The notes beneath the pieces were generated by a model, which was not told the DNA's origin, did no database searches, and saw only the letters and a program-made list of their open reading frames with translations. A stretch of 64,000 nucleotides of DNA from Streptomyces sp. NBC_00236 (GTDB lineage Bacteria > Actinomycetota > Actinomycetes > Streptomycetales > Streptomycetaceae), in NCBI RefSeq assembly GCF_036195045.1, contig NZ_CP108100.1, positions 4,154,001-4,218,000 on the forward strand. Direction: 5' to 3'. Every line of letters begins with the position of its first letter. Position 1 is the stretch's first letter. The translations under genes were made by a program, and so were the position numbers. Of the stretch, positions 8,004-16,182 are shown piece after piece.

Positions 8004-9218
8004 ATGCCGCTCGCGCTCCTCGCCCTCGCCATCGGGGCATTCGGCATCGGAACGACCGAGTTCGTGATCATGGGGCTGCTGCCCGAGGTGGCCGCGGACT
8101 TCCAGGTCTCGATTCCGACCGCAGGCTTCCTCGTCACCGGGTACGCGCTCGGTGTCGTCATCGGAGCCCCTCTGATGACCCTTCTCGGCACCAAGGTCAG
8201 CCGCAAGCGCATGCTGATGATCCTGATGGCCCTGTTCGTCATCGGCAACGTGGTCTCCGCGACCGCACCCGTCTTCGGAGTGATGCTCGCGGGCCGGGTG
8301 GTCGCCTCGCTCGCCCACGGTGCCTTCTTCGGCATCGGGTCGGTGGTGGCAGCCGATCTGGTCGCCCCGCACAAGAAGGCCGGCGCGATCGCCATGATGT
8401 TCACCGGCCTCACCGTCGCGAACGTGGTGGGTGTGCCGCTGGGCACCTACATCGGGCAGAGCGTCGGCTGGCGGAGCACGTTCTTCGTCGTCGCGGCGCT
8501 CGGTGTCATCGGTCTGCTCGGCGTGGCCAGGCTCGTTCCCGACCAGCCCCGGCCCGAAGGCGTCCGGCTCCGCCACGAGCTCGCCGCGTTCCGCAACGTG
8601 CAGGTGCTGCTGGCCATGGCGATGACCGTGCTGGGCTTCGGCGGAGTCTTCGCCGCGATCACGTACATCACACCGATGATGACCGAGATCGCCGGCTACT
8701 CGGCCTCGTCCGTCACCTGGCTGCTGGTTCTCTTCGGCCTCGGAATGGTCGGAGGCAATCTGCTCGGCGGCAAGTTCGCCGACCGCCGTCTGATGCCCCT
8801 GCTGTTCGTGTCGCTGGGCGGCCTCGCCGTCGTCCTGTCGCTGTTCACACTCACCGCCCACAACAAGATCGCGGCAGCCGTCACCATCTTCCTGATCGGC
8901 GGCCTGGGCTTCGCGACCGTCCCCCCGCTGCAGAAGCGGGTGCTCGACCAGGCGGCCGGCGCCCCGACGCTCGCCTCGGCGGTGAACATCGGCGCCTTCA
9001 ACCTCGGCAACGCCCTGTCTGCGTGGCTCGGCGGCATGGTCATCGCCGCCGGTCTCGGCTACACCGCGCCCAACTGGGTCGGCGCGGCGCTCGCCGCCTC
9101 CGCCCTGGTGCTCGCCGTCGTCTCCAGCACCCTGGAGCGCCGCACGACCGCCCGGAGCCGTCTCGTGGCCGCGCACGTTCCGGAGCAGGCCGCCGTACCC
9201 GCGGCCACCCGGCGCTGA
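8004..9218 (+). CDS. MFS transporter, AraJ/DHA1-type drug exporter
   Basis: A 404-residue twelve-helix major facilitator. The first helix carries the A-I-G-A-F-G-I-G-T-T-E-F-V-I-M-G-L-L signature of the AraJ/CmlA-like DHA1 group, and the loop 2-3 motif appears as G-T-K-V-S-R-K-R. It probably exports a small hydrophobic compound by proton antiport. The ATG at 8004 follows GGGAAGGTGA. It is divergent from marR and heads an operon with the GlcG-like gene 45 bases downstream, so it is probably MarR-controlled. Confidence 0.92.
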   Translation: MPLALLALAIGAFGIGTTEFVIMGLLPEVAADFQVSIPTAGFLVTGYALGVVIGAPLMTLLGTKVSRKRMLMILMALFVIGNVVSATAPVFGVMLAGRVVASLAHGAFFGIGSVVAADLVAPHKKAGAIAMMFTGLTVANVVGVPLGTYIGQSVGWRSTFFVVAALGVIGLLGVARLVPDQPRPEGVRLRHELAAFRNVQVLLAMAMTVLGFGGVFAAITYITPMMTEIAGYSASSVTWLLVLFGLGMVGGNLLGGKFADRRLMPLLFVSLGGLAVVLSLFTLTAHNKIAAAVTIFLIGGLGFATVPPLQKRVLDQAAGAPTLASAVNIGAFNLGNALSAWLGGMVIAAGLGYTAPNWVGAALAASALVLAVVSSTLERRTTARSRLVAAHVPEQAAVPAATRR

Positions 9219-9263
9219 CCACCCGTATCCCCCACCCGTCACCGCATCACCAAGGAGCCCCCC

Positions 9264-9689
9264 ATGAGCACCCTCTCCACCGCTGTAGCCCCGCTGACCA
9301 CGCAGGATGCGGAGGCGCTGATCGAAGCGGCCCGTTCCGCCGCCGAGACCGCGGGCGTCGCGGCGGCCGTCACGGTCCTCGACGCCGGCGGTCACCTGTT
9401 GGCCTTCCGCCGCGACGACCGGGCTGTCCTCATCGCCGGTGAGACCAGCACCCGCAAGGCGTACACAGCGCTGCAGCTCGACGCCCCCACGGCCGACCTC
9501 GTCGACGCGGTCCAGCCGGGCGGCCTCTTCCACACGCTGCCGACCGCGCTGGACCGGCCGCTGCTCTTCATCGCCGGTGGGGTCCCGGTGCACCGTGACG
9601 GCCGGCTGATCGGCGCTGTCGGGGTCGGTGGCGGTGCTCCCGAGCAGGACCACGGGTTCGCGACCGCAGCCGTCGCCGGACTCGTCTGA
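9264..9689 (+). CDS. GlcG/HbpS family protein
   Basis: A 141-residue protein of the GlcG/HbpS-like fold, with L-D-A-G-G-H-L-L-A-F-R-R-D-D, the S-T-R-K-A-Y-T-A segment and the G-G-V-P-V-x-R-D-G-R-L-I-G-A-V-G-V-G-G signature. HbpS of Streptomyces is an extracellular haem-binding redox sensor. This copy has no signal peptide, so it is more like cytoplasmic GlcG proteins of unknown role. AAGGAGCC precedes the ATG. The short spacing to the MFS gene implies co-transcription. Confidence 0.88.
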   Translation: MSTLSTAVAPLTTQDAEALIEAARSAAETAGVAAAVTVLDAGGHLLAFRRDDRAVLIAGETSTRKAYTALQLDAPTADLVDAVQPGGLFHTLPTALDRPLLFIAGGVPVHRDGRLIGAVGVGGGAPEQDHGFATAAVAGLV

Positions 9690-9695
9690 GTCCCT

Positions 9696-9716
9696 TCTGC
9701 CCTGCGCTCGGGCAGA
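9696..9716 (+). terminator. Hairpin after the MFS-GlcG operon
   Basis: A 7-bp stem (TCTGCCC with GGGCAGA) around a 7-base loop, seven bases past the stop. It is modest in strength. Confidence 0.5.
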
Positions 9717-9758
9717 CCCGTTGGTGCCGGCTCCCATGTGTACGGAGAATCTCCGTCC

Positions 9759-10388
9759 ATGGGAGCTGACATTCATGGGTTCATCGAGTGCCGGTCGCGC
9801 TGGGCGGGGCCGGACGACGCGTGGTCCGCGGCCGTCGATCTGGAGCTGCTGTATGAGGGCCGGAACTACGACGCGTTCGGCTGCCTGTTCGGCGTGTGCA
9901 ACTATGCGGGCTTCGCCCCTCTCGCGGCGGATCGGGGGCTGCCCGAGCTGATCTCCGACGCCGCACGCGCGGATTACGAGGACTGGGATTCCGGCGCGCA
10001 CAGTTCCAGCTGGATCGCCTGGAGTGAACTGAAGCGCGTCGACTGGGACGAGTCCGCCGAGACCACGGACCGGCGGATCCATGAGTACGAAGCCGTGGAC
10101 GGTACGTGGGTCCTCGTCTCCAAGGCGTCCTGGAGTGCCCGCTTCGCCAAAGCGGCGGGACTCCCGGCCGATCCGGCAACCCGGGTGGGCGATGGCTACG
10201 GCCGGATGGACTGGCCGGAGGGAACGGAGTGGCGCGACGGCGACCGTCTCTACCGGCTGGAGCGGATGACCCGGCGTGAGGCTGTGCCACCGGAGGGCGA
10301 ATGGAAGCCGGTGTGGTCCGTGATGGAAGCCCTCGCCGCCGTACACGGCGACGAGAACGTCCGGCTCACCGTGTGGTTCGACAACTGA
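9759..10388 (+). CDS. Conserved hypothetical protein
   Basis: A 209-residue acidic, tryptophan-rich soluble protein beginning M-G-A-D-I-H-G-F-I-E. I do not recognise a catalytic motif. The M-G-A-D-I-H opening recurs in uncharacterised bacterial and phage proteins. It has many W-D and W-S pairs, no signal peptide and no membrane segment. The ATG at 9759 is preferred over a GTG at 9738. The leader contains CGGAGA-A-TCTCCG (9741-9753), a 6-bp inverted repeat that would hide the GGAG ribosome site in a tight hairpin. Confidence 0.7.
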   Translation: MGADIHGFIECRSRWAGPDDAWSAAVDLELLYEGRNYDAFGCLFGVCNYAGFAPLAADRGLPELISDAARADYEDWDSGAHSSSWIAWSELKRVDWDESAETTDRRIHEYEAVDGTWVLVSKASWSARFAKAAGLPADPATRVGDGYGRMDWPEGTEWRDGDRLYRLERMTRREAVPPEGEWKPVWSVMEALAAVHGDENVRLTVWFDN

Positions 10389-10442
10389 GCAGGACCCGGC
10401 CCGGAGCGGTGATCCCGGAGGCTCGGATCGTTCTGCCGGCTG

Positions 10443-11351
10443 TCAGCCCGTCGCCACGCTCAGCGGCGCGAAGCGGTGTGTCCATTGTCCCGGCTGTTCA
10501 GGGCTCCCGAGGCTCATCACCGTGGTGGCCGGTCCGGACCCCAGCCCGCACTCCCTGAACCAGTCCAGCAATTCCTCGTGGCGGGCGTCGATGTCCGCAC
10601 GGAGCGGCCGGTCCGTCGCCGCGGCCAGTGAGGTCACGAGCAGCTTCGCGGTGGCGGTGTCCCGCGCGATCAGCGGACCGACCACATGGCTCTCCGCGCT
10701 GGGCCACAGTGCGCCGTAGCCGACCAGCTCCCCGTCCTCCTCGGCCACCCGCAGATGGTCGGCGAAGGCCGGGAGGCGGACCAGGATGTGCGTCCGGTCG
10801 AGGCCGAAGGCGTCCGCGTCCAGGCGGAGTATGGCCTGCAGATCTCCCGCTGAGGCCGGGCGAACCGTCAGGCCCGCACCGGCTGCCGTGCCCGGGCCAC
10901 CCGCCGTGCCGAGACGGTCCGGCTCCGCGAGGGGCCGGAAGGGGCCGCTCACCCGCTCGGTCCGCCCCACAGCCAGGAATCCGAGCTCTTCGTAGAGCGG
11001 CCGACCCGCATCCGTCGCGTGGAGGCTGAGGGGAACGCCCCCGGTCGACTCGATCACCTGCCGCATCATGTACCGCCCGACCCCCTTCCGGGCGTGGCGT
11101 CCGGCGACGAGCAGCATGCCGATGGCAGCCATGCGGGGGCCGTACGCGGTCACCACGCACGTCGCGATCAGACCCTTGCTCTCCGGATCGTCGATGCCGT
11201 AGGCCGTGCCCGCAGACAACAGCAGACTCCACCGGTGCTCATCGCGGGGCCAGCCGCGGTCCTCGCTGAGATCGGCGCACGGGACCAGATCGTCCCGGGT
11301 GAGGCGCCGTAGGGGCAGTTCGGCGAGCGGGCGGGGCAGTGAGCGGGACAT
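10443..11351 (-). CDS. Tandem-domain GNAT acetyltransferase
   Basis: A 302-residue protein. An N-terminal GNAT domain spans about residues 15-140, with R-K-G-V-G-R-Y-M-M-R-Q-V as the acetyl-CoA loop and the ending P-L-Y-E-E-L-G-F. A second acetyltransferase-like domain covers about residues 155-300. This is the arrangement of the YitH-like two-domain GNATs, where only the first half usually keeps the full cofactor loop. The substrate is unknown. It lies five bases upstream of the DUF2269 gene's stop on the same strand, so the two are very probably one transcript with the DUF2269 gene first. Confidence 0.85.
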   Translation of the reverse strand: MSRSLPRPLAELPLRRLTRDDLVPCADLSEDRGWPRDEHRWSLLLSAGTAYGIDDPESKGLIATCVVTAYGPRMAAIGMLLVAGRHARKGVGRYMMRQVIESTGGVPLSLHATDAGRPLYEELGFLAVGRTERVSGPFRPLAEPDRLGTAGGPGTAAGAGLTVRPASAGDLQAILRLDADAFGLDRTHILVRLPAFADHLRVAEEDGELVGYGALWPSAESHVVGPLIARDTATAKLLVTSLAAATDRPLRADIDARHEELLDWFRECGLGSGPATTVMSLGSPEQPGQWTHRFAPLSVATG

Positions 11352-11356
11352 AGGGG

Positions 11357-11920
11357 TCAGGCTGTCCGACGCAGTGATCGCTCGTCCACCGCTTTAACAG
11401 ATCTGGATGAGACGCGCAGCCGTCGGCCGCGCCGGGTCGGCCCCCATGGCTTCAGCACGGAGATCGCGGTCATGAAGAGATAGGCCGCCGTGGCCACCGA
11501 GGGAGCGACGACCAGGCTGATGTCGACAGCTCCCCGTTCCGCGGCTTCGTTGATGCCGGGGCGCAAGGAGAAGACCGTCAGTCCGGTCGTCACCAGGGTG
11601 AGCCAGAACTTCGTCCAGACCCAGCGGTGTCTGGCCAGCCCCCAGGGGGTGCCGAGTGACAGGACCAGGCCGCTGAGCAGGGTGGCCAGGGCGACCGGGA
11701 CGACCAGCCAGTCGCCGAAGATCTTCATGGCCCGTGTGGCGGCCTGGGCGGTGACCGGATCGCCGGTCGCGAACGCTGTGATGGCGAGAGTCAACAGGCC
11801 GACGGTGAGGCCGAGCCAACTGACGGATACCGATACATGGGCGACGAGAAGGCTTCTGCGGCTGCGGCGCTTGAGTGGTTTCACGTGAAACACGGTGCTG
11901 CGGGCCGCGTGGCCAGTCAT
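11357..11920 (-). CDS. DUF2269-type integral membrane protein with parS in its 5' end
   Basis: A 187-residue protein with four predicted transmembrane helices (about residues 26-48, 69-91, 103-122 and 134-156). It ends in a basic cytoplasmic tail, as in the DUF2269 family of unknown function. The reading frame includes V-F-H-V-K-P, encoded by GTGTTTCACGTGAAACC, which is a parS site plus flank. The start is uncertain. The ATG at 11920 has AAGGAG only 16 bases upstream, and either GTG in the parS segment (11893 or 11884) could serve instead. The same V-F-H-V-K-P-over-parS start occurs at the cydDC gene. Confidence 0.75.
   Translation of the reverse strand: MTGHAARSTVFHVKPLKRRSRRSLLVAHVSVSVSWLGLTVGLLTLAITAFATGDPVTAQAATRAMKIFGDWLVVPVALATLLSGLVLSLGTPWGLARHRWVWTKFWLTLVTTGLTVFSLRPGINEAAERGAVDISLVVAPSVATAAYLFMTAISVLKPWGPTRRGRRLRVSSRSVKAVDERSLRRTA
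11878..11891. other. parS site inside a coding sequence
   Basis: A perfect GTTTCACGTGAAAC lying in the first codons of the DUF2269 membrane protein gene, read there as part of V-F-H-V-K-P. This is the ParB partition site. Confidence 0.92.
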
Positions 11921-11974
11921 CTGCCGAGGGGAGTATCTCCTTGTACTTGGCTCGGCGTATGTCCTTCCCCCGGA

Positions 11975-12454
11975 TCAGCCCAGGTCGGGCGCGTGCATCG
12001 CCCGGACACCTTCGATGTTGCCGTCCAGGTAGTGCCTCAGCGACAGCGGTACGAGGTGCACGGCAGCGATCCCGACCCGGCTGAAGGGCACCCGGACGAC
12101 GTCGTACTCCCCGCAGGGGTCATCGATCTCGGGGCCGTGACGCAGGGACAGGTCCATGGATTCGAGACGGCAGACGAAGAAATGCTGGACCTTGACGCCC
12201 TTCACGCCGCCGCCCTCGATGTGTTCCACGGTGTCGACGAAGCAGGGCACCACATCAGTGATCTTGGCGCCGAGTTCCTCGTCCAGTTCACGGTGCAGGG
12301 CCTCGACGACGGTCGCGTCCTCGGGCTCGACCCCGCCGCCGGGCGTGAGCCAGTACGGATCCACCCCGGGTTTGGTGCGCTTGATGAGGATCAGGTCATT
12401 GCCGTCGAGCAGGACGGCGCGTGCGGTGCGCTTGACCACAGGACGTTCGGTCAT
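11975..12454 (-). CDS. Nudix hydrolase
   Basis: A 159-residue Nudix-fold protein. The Nudix box reads G-G-G-V-E-P-E-D...R-E-L-D-E-E-L-G-A (about residues 38-62), with the metal-binding R-E-x-x-E-E core intact. The first loop is one residue longer than in the canonical G-x5-E-x7-R-E spacing. It would hydrolyse a nucleoside diphosphate linked to another moiety; the substrate cannot be inferred. It is encoded just downstream of the LysR gene, 63 bases away on the same strand. Confidence 0.9.
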   Translation of the reverse strand: MTERPVVKRTARAVLLDGNDLILIKRTKPGVDPYWLTPGGGVEPEDATVVEALHRELDEELGAKITDVVPCFVDTVEHIEGGGVKGVKVQHFFVCRLESMDLSLRHGPEIDDPCGEYDVVRVPFSRVGIAAVHLVPLSLRHYLDGNIEGVRAMHAPDLG

Positions 12455-12517
12455 GGCAAGAGAGTGGCCCGCAGAACGGGTTCTGAAACACCCGGCGGCT
12501 TCCGGCCCGTCCTGCGG

Positions 12518-13414
12518 TCACCAGGCGGCCGCGGCACGCAGCAGTACCTCGTGTGCCCGTGCGAGATGCGGCAGTGCGAGCGTGCCGGTCCGTGCGGCCA
12601 GGAAGTACGTGCGCAGAGGAGGCACCGGTGGATCGAGGAGCGCCACCAGCTCGCCCCGCTCCAACGCGTCCTCGCACAGGTACCGGGGCAGCACGGCCAG
12701 CCCTGCCCCGGCCACCGCGCATTCCAGGACCGCCCGCAGATCGGGCGTGATGACGGCCCCCGCCGCCGCGGGCCTGCTGTCGAAGACCGAAGCCCAGTAC
12801 CGGGAGACGAGGGGCAGGCTCTCGTGCACCTCCACCACCGGCAGCTGTTCCAGGACCACCGGGCCGTTGCGCCGCAGCGTTCCCGGCCCCAGACGCCCCG
12901 CCCACCGTGGTGCTGCGACCAGGATGTGTTCCTCGTCGCAGAGCGGGGCCGCGGTCAGCAGGCCGCCGCGCGGCCGGGCCGTCACGATGGCCAGGTCGTG
13001 ATGGCCGGCGGCCAGACCGTCGAGCGTCTCGTCGGTGTCGGCGGAGAACGAGCTGCGCAGTGCCAGCCCCTGGGCGATGAGCGGGGTGAGCGCCGGCAGG
13101 GCCCGCAGCGAGGTGAACTCCGGCGGGCCCGCCAGATGGAGCGTCCGCACGCCCGACTCCTCGTCGAGTTCGGTCTCGGTGATCTCGACCAGTGCGTCCA
13201 GGTGGGGAGCGGCCCGGTGCGCGAGTTCGTCGCCGATGGTGGTGGGTGTCACGCCGCGGGCCCGGCGGAGGAAGAGCGGGCGGCCCAGCTGCCGTTCCAA
13301 GGTGCGGATCTGCGAGGTCACGGCGGGCTGGGAGAGGCCGAGGAGCGCGGCGGCGCGGGTGAACGAGCCCGCGCGGTGCACGGTGACGAAGGTGCGCAGC
13401 AGGGCCAGGTCCAT
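12518..13414 (-). CDS. LysR family transcriptional regulator
   Basis: A 298-residue LTTR of typical length. The N-terminal helix-turn-helix is M-D-L-A-L-L-R-T-F-V-T-V-H-R-A-G-S-F-T followed by L-G-L-S-Q-P-A-V-T-S-Q-I. A periplasmic-binding-protein-like effector domain covers about residues 90-290. No divergent gene lies next to it, so its target is not the usual neighbour. The Nudix gene downstream may be part of the same transcript. Confidence 0.93.
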   Translation of the reverse strand: MDLALLRTFVTVHRAGSFTRAAALLGLSQPAVTSQIRTLERQLGRPLFLRRARGVTPTTIGDELAHRAAPHLDALVEITETELDEESGVRTLHLAGPPEFTSLRALPALTPLIAQGLALRSSFSADTDETLDGLAAGHHDLAIVTARPRGGLLTAAPLCDEEHILVAAPRWAGRLGPGTLRRNGPVVLEQLPVVEVHESLPLVSRYWASVFDSRPAAAGAVITPDLRAVLECAVAGAGLAVLPRYLCEDALERGELVALLDPPVPPLRTYFLAARTGTLALPHLARAHEVLLRAAAAW

Positions 13415-13455
13415 GTCCGTTCCCTCTCACCGTGCGGCCCGTCGGACTCCGGCAA

Positions 13456-13473
13456 CTATAAATATGTCGATAG
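13456..13473 (-). promoter_or_regulatory. AT-rich dyad upstream of the LysR gene
   Basis: CTATAAATATGTCGATAG has CTAT/ATAG ends and an AT-rich core in otherwise GC-rich DNA, 40-60 bases before the LysR start. It may be the lysR promoter -10 region and/or an autoregulatory T-N11-A type site. Confidence 0.4.
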
Positions 13474-13559
13474 GTCGCTGCCGCTACTGTGATTGGACAC
13501 TGACGCAGAGTCAACTAGCCTTGTCGAGGCGGTTCTTCGCAAGGAGAAGGCGGGAACCG

Positions 13560-13616
13560 GGACGGTCCGAGCCACGAGGGGGGAGGCTCGGACCGTCCGT
13601 ACCGCACCGGTGCGGT
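13560..13616 (-). terminator. Double hairpin terminator after the PLP lyase gene
   Basis: Immediately past the minus-strand stop at 13619 lies a perfect 16-base palindrome, ACCGCACCGGTGCGGT (13601-13616). It is followed by a perfect 14-bp stem (13560-13573 with 13585-13598) around an 11-base G-rich loop. Confidence 0.8.
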
Positions 13617-13618
13617 CC

Positions 13619-14749
13619 TCAGCTCCCGGTGACGGCCTCGGAAAGCGCGCGCTCCACGTCGGCCACCAGGTCCGCGGCGTTCTCGGCTCCGACGGAGAAG
13701 CGGATGAAGCCTTCCGGCACGGCGTCGCCGCCCCAGCGGGCCCGGCGTTCGGCGGTGGAACGCACGCCGCCGAAGCTCGTGGCGTCCTCGGCGAGACGCA
13801 GCGCCGACAGGAACCGCTCGGCCGTGCCGCGGTCCGCGAGCACGAACGACACCACGGATCCGAAGCGCCGCATCTGCCGCACCGCGTTCGGATACGAGGG
13901 GTCGGCCGGCAGCCCGGGGTAGCGCAGCCCGCTCACCTCGGGGTGCTTGGCGAGGGTCTCGGCCAGCAGGAGGGCGTTCGCGCACTGCCGCTCGATCCGC
14001 AGCTCCAGCGTGGCCAGTGAGCGGTGTGCGAGCCAGGCCTCCATGGGCCCCGGGATGGCGCCCACGACCTTGCGCCAGCGCCGCACCCCCGCTGCCAGCT
14101 CGGAATCCCGGCAGGTCACATGGCCCAGCAGGATGTCGCCGTGACCGGTCATGCCCTTGGTGTCGCTGGCCACCGAGAAGTCGGCGCCGAGTTCCAGCGG
14201 GCGCTGGCCGAGCGGGGTGGCGAGGGTGTTGTCGACGGCTACGAGCGTGCCGCCCGCGTGCGCCGCCTCGACGAGCCGGCGCACGTCACATACGTCGAGC
14301 CCGGGGTTCGACGGGGTCTCGAGCCACAGCAGCCGCGCCCCTTCCAGAAGGGCCAGCTGGGCATCGCCTCCGGTCGGAGCCGTGCGCACCTCGACGCCGT
14401 AGGCCTCCAGCTGCGCACGTACCAGCGGGAGAGCCTGGTAACCGTCGTCCGGCAGCACGACGACATCGCCGGTGCGCACCTGGGACAGCAGGACCGCGGA
14501 GATCGCAGCCATGCCGGATGCGAAGACCGTGGTCTCGACGTTCTCGCCCGGCGCTTCGAGCTCGCCGATGGCCCGCTCCAGGTGGGTCCAGGTCGGGTTG
14601 GTGTCACGGCCGTAGGTGTACGGCCCGGTCGGCTCGCCGGAGAGGTGGAAGTGGGCCGCGAAGACCGGACCGGGGAGAGTGGGCTCGTACTGCTGCGGTT
14701 CCGGCAGACCCGCACGTACCGCCCGGGTTCCGTCGCCCATCGCGCTCAT
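13619..14749 (-). CDS. Cystathionine gamma-lyase/synthase family PLP enzyme
   Basis: A 376-residue Cys/Met-metabolism PLP-dependent enzyme. Recognisable features are the active-site Y-x-R pair (Y-G-R-D-T-N-P-T) near residue 45, the S-G-M-A-A-I phosphate loop, the D-N-T-L-A-T-P aspartate region, and the S-D-T-K-G-M-T-G-H segment with the Schiff-base lysine. It probably cleaves or forms the C-S bond of cystathionine or a related substrate; lyase, synthase and methionine gamma-lyase cannot be told apart here. The ATG at 14749 has GAGG upstream; an internal ATG at 14740 is an alternative. Confidence 0.9.
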   Translation of the reverse strand: MSAMGDGTRAVRAGLPEPQQYEPTLPGPVFAAHFHLSGEPTGPYTYGRDTNPTWTHLERAIGELEAPGENVETTVFASGMAAISAVLLSQVRTGDVVVLPDDGYQALPLVRAQLEAYGVEVRTAPTGGDAQLALLEGARLLWLETPSNPGLDVCDVRRLVEAAHAGGTLVAVDNTLATPLGQRPLELGADFSVASDTKGMTGHGDILLGHVTCRDSELAAGVRRWRKVVGAIPGPMEAWLAHRSLATLELRIERQCANALLLAETLAKHPEVSGLRYPGLPADPSYPNAVRQMRRFGSVVSFVLADRGTAERFLSALRLAEDATSFGGVRSTAERRARWGGDAVPEGFIRFSVGAENAADLVADVERALSEAVTGS

Positions 14750-14818
14750 TTATGTGTCCTCGCTTCTCTCCCCGGTCTGTCACCGGTCCTGCCGCCACTG
14801 TCTCAGGCACCCGGTGGA

Positions 14819-15196
14819 TCAGTCCTCGTCGGGCAGGACGACGTTCAGCGCCCAGGACACGATCGAAATGATCAGACCGCCGAGGACGGCGGTCCAGAAG
14901 CCGTCCACATGGAAACTCAGATCCAGCACATCGGCCAGCCACGAGGTCAGCAGCAGCATCAGGGCGTTCACCACGAGGGTGATCAGCCCCAGGGTGAGGA
15001 TGAAGAGTGGCAGCGTGAGCAGCTTCACCACCGGCTTGACCAGGAAGTTGACCAGCCCGAAGATCAGCGCGACCACGATCAGGGTCAGTACCTTGCGGCC
15101 CGTGCTGCCACCGGTCAGCGTGATGTCGTGGAGCAGCCAGATGGCTACGGCCAGCGCACCCGCGTTGGCGATCGTCTTGACTACGAAATTCTTCAT
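14819..15196 (-). CDS. Phage-holin-like (4-TM) small membrane protein
   Basis: A 125-residue protein with four hydrophobic helices and few soluble residues. It contains the L-I-F-G-L-V-N-F-L-V-K-P-V-V-K-L-L-T-L-P segment typical of the mycobacterial 4-TMS phage holin/YvlD-like family (PF04020). Chromosomal members are not linked to phage and their role is unclear. The ATG at 15196 (M-K-N-F-V-V-K-T) is the family start; the frame extends to 15274 without a better ribosome site. Confidence 0.85.
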   Translation of the reverse strand: MKNFVVKTIANAGALAVAIWLLHDITLTGGSTGRKVLTLIVVALIFGLVNFLVKPVVKLLTLPLFILTLGLITLVVNALMLLLTSWLADVLDLSFHVDGFWTAVLGGLIISIVSWALNVVLPDED

Positions 15197-15264
15197 GTGT
15201 CTGATCGTGGCAGACATGATCGGTGGCGGACACCGGCTGGACAGAGGCAAGGGGCGGACGGGCC

Positions 15265-15582
15265 ATGAAGGCATTCAGACTGGACGAACTGGAGGCGGAA
15301 CGGGCCGCCAACGACGGCGCCTATCTCCAGTTCGTCCGCGAACGGAACATGTCTGTCGGTCTGTACGCACTGGACGCCGGTGAGCTCGACCCGCAGCAAC
15401 CGCACAACCAGGACGAGGTCTACTTCATCGTCAGCGGGCGCGCTTCGATCACCGTGGGCATGGAAACGACGCAGGTGGGCAGAGGAAGTGTCGTGTATGT
15501 ACCTGCCGGCACCGCCCACAAGTTCCATCACATCACGGAGGACCTGCGCGTGATGGTGGTCTTCTCGCCGCCCGAGGGCTGA
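15265..15582 (+). CDS. Cupin-domain protein
   Basis: A 105-residue single-domain cupin. Cupin motif 1 appears as P-H-N-Q-D-E-V-Y-F-I-V-S-G and motif 2 as P-A-G-T-A-H-K-F-H. The His/Glu/His set (H, E and the later H) is present, so a metal site is likely. The function is unknown. An in-frame GTG at 15223 exists, but the ATG at 15265 starts at the conserved M-K-A-F-R-L. It is divergent from the holin-like gene, with a 68-base gap. Confidence 0.82.
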   Translation: MKAFRLDELEAERAANDGAYLQFVRERNMSVGLYALDAGELDPQQPHNQDEVYFIVSGRASITVGMETTQVGRGSVVYVPAGTAHKFHHITEDLRVMVVFSPPEG

Positions 15583-15588
15583 GCCGCA

Positions 15589-15610
15589 CGCGGCCTGGGG
15601 CAGGGCCGCG
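15589..15610 (+). terminator. Hairpin after the cupin gene
   Basis: A 7-bp CGCGGCC/GGCCGCG stem with an 8-base loop just after the cupin stop. Confidence 0.5.
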
Positions 15611-15722
15611 TCTCGGGGATCCCTAGGGGATCGATCAGGGGAGTTCAAGGGATCGGAGCCCCCGCAGCCGACCGTGACCCCTCTAGCATCGAAGCAGGAA
15701 CTCACAGAGACGAGGTACGACG

Positions 15723-15941
15723 ATGGCCGTGCGGGAGATATTCGCGGGAATGCCCTGGTGGGTGAAGTGGATCGCGGTGCCCGTCATCGCGATCGTCGTG
15801 TTCGGCGGTCTGATCGCCAGCATCGTCGGCTTCGTGATCGGTCTGCTGTTCAAGATCCTGCTCTTCGTGATCCTGATCGGCGGGCTCGTCTTCGTCGTGC
15901 GGAAGTTCATGTCGTCCTCCTCCTCGCGAGGCGACTGGTAA
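15723..15941 (+). CDS. DUF5326 family small membrane protein
   Basis: A 72-residue protein. After a short amphipathic W-W-V-K-W start it has two hydrophobic stretches (about residues 16-38 and 42-58), then a basic V-R-K-F and a serine-rich tail. It matches the streptomycete DUF5326 family, whose function is unknown. GAGG precedes the ATG. It sits alone between the cupin gene and ssgR. Confidence 0.8.
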   Translation: MAVREIFAGMPWWVKWIAVPVIAIVVFGGLIASIVGFVIGLLFKILLFVILIGGLVFVVRKFMSSSSSRGDW

Positions 15942-16124
15942 CCGCACGGGCAGCCGGGCGATTAGCCCAGCTGAGCTAAGCGGAAGGCGAAACGGCACTC
16001 GGCCAGGATGCTCCCGATACAGTGGCAGTCCGCTGCCGCCACCTGGGAAAACACCGTCAGTCGCCACCCTGACCAGTGGTTTGTACGGCATCCGGCCTTC
16101 TGGACCCCAGGCCTGCGGCAGATC

Positions 16125-16143
16125 TGTGGGGGCGGCCCCCACA
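16125..16143. promoter_or_regulatory. Inverted repeat upstream of ssgR
   Basis: TGTGGGGGC and GCCCCCACA flank a single central base, a perfect 19-base dyad ending 40 bases before the TTG start. A GGCGG/CCGCC dyad follows at 16144-16158. It could be an operator or a leader hairpin. The rest of the 15942-16182 gap shows little else. Confidence 0.5.
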
Positions 16144-16182
16144 GGCGGGCTGACCGCCCGTCACCATGCCTGGGGGTGACCG

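Noticed and set aside
15961..15985. tRNA D-arm-like sequence on the minus strand (CTTAGCTCAGCTGGGCTAAT)
   Set aside because: The TAGCTCAGCTGG stretch resembles a tRNA D-arm, but no acceptor, anticodon or T-arm can be built around it, and no integrase is nearby.
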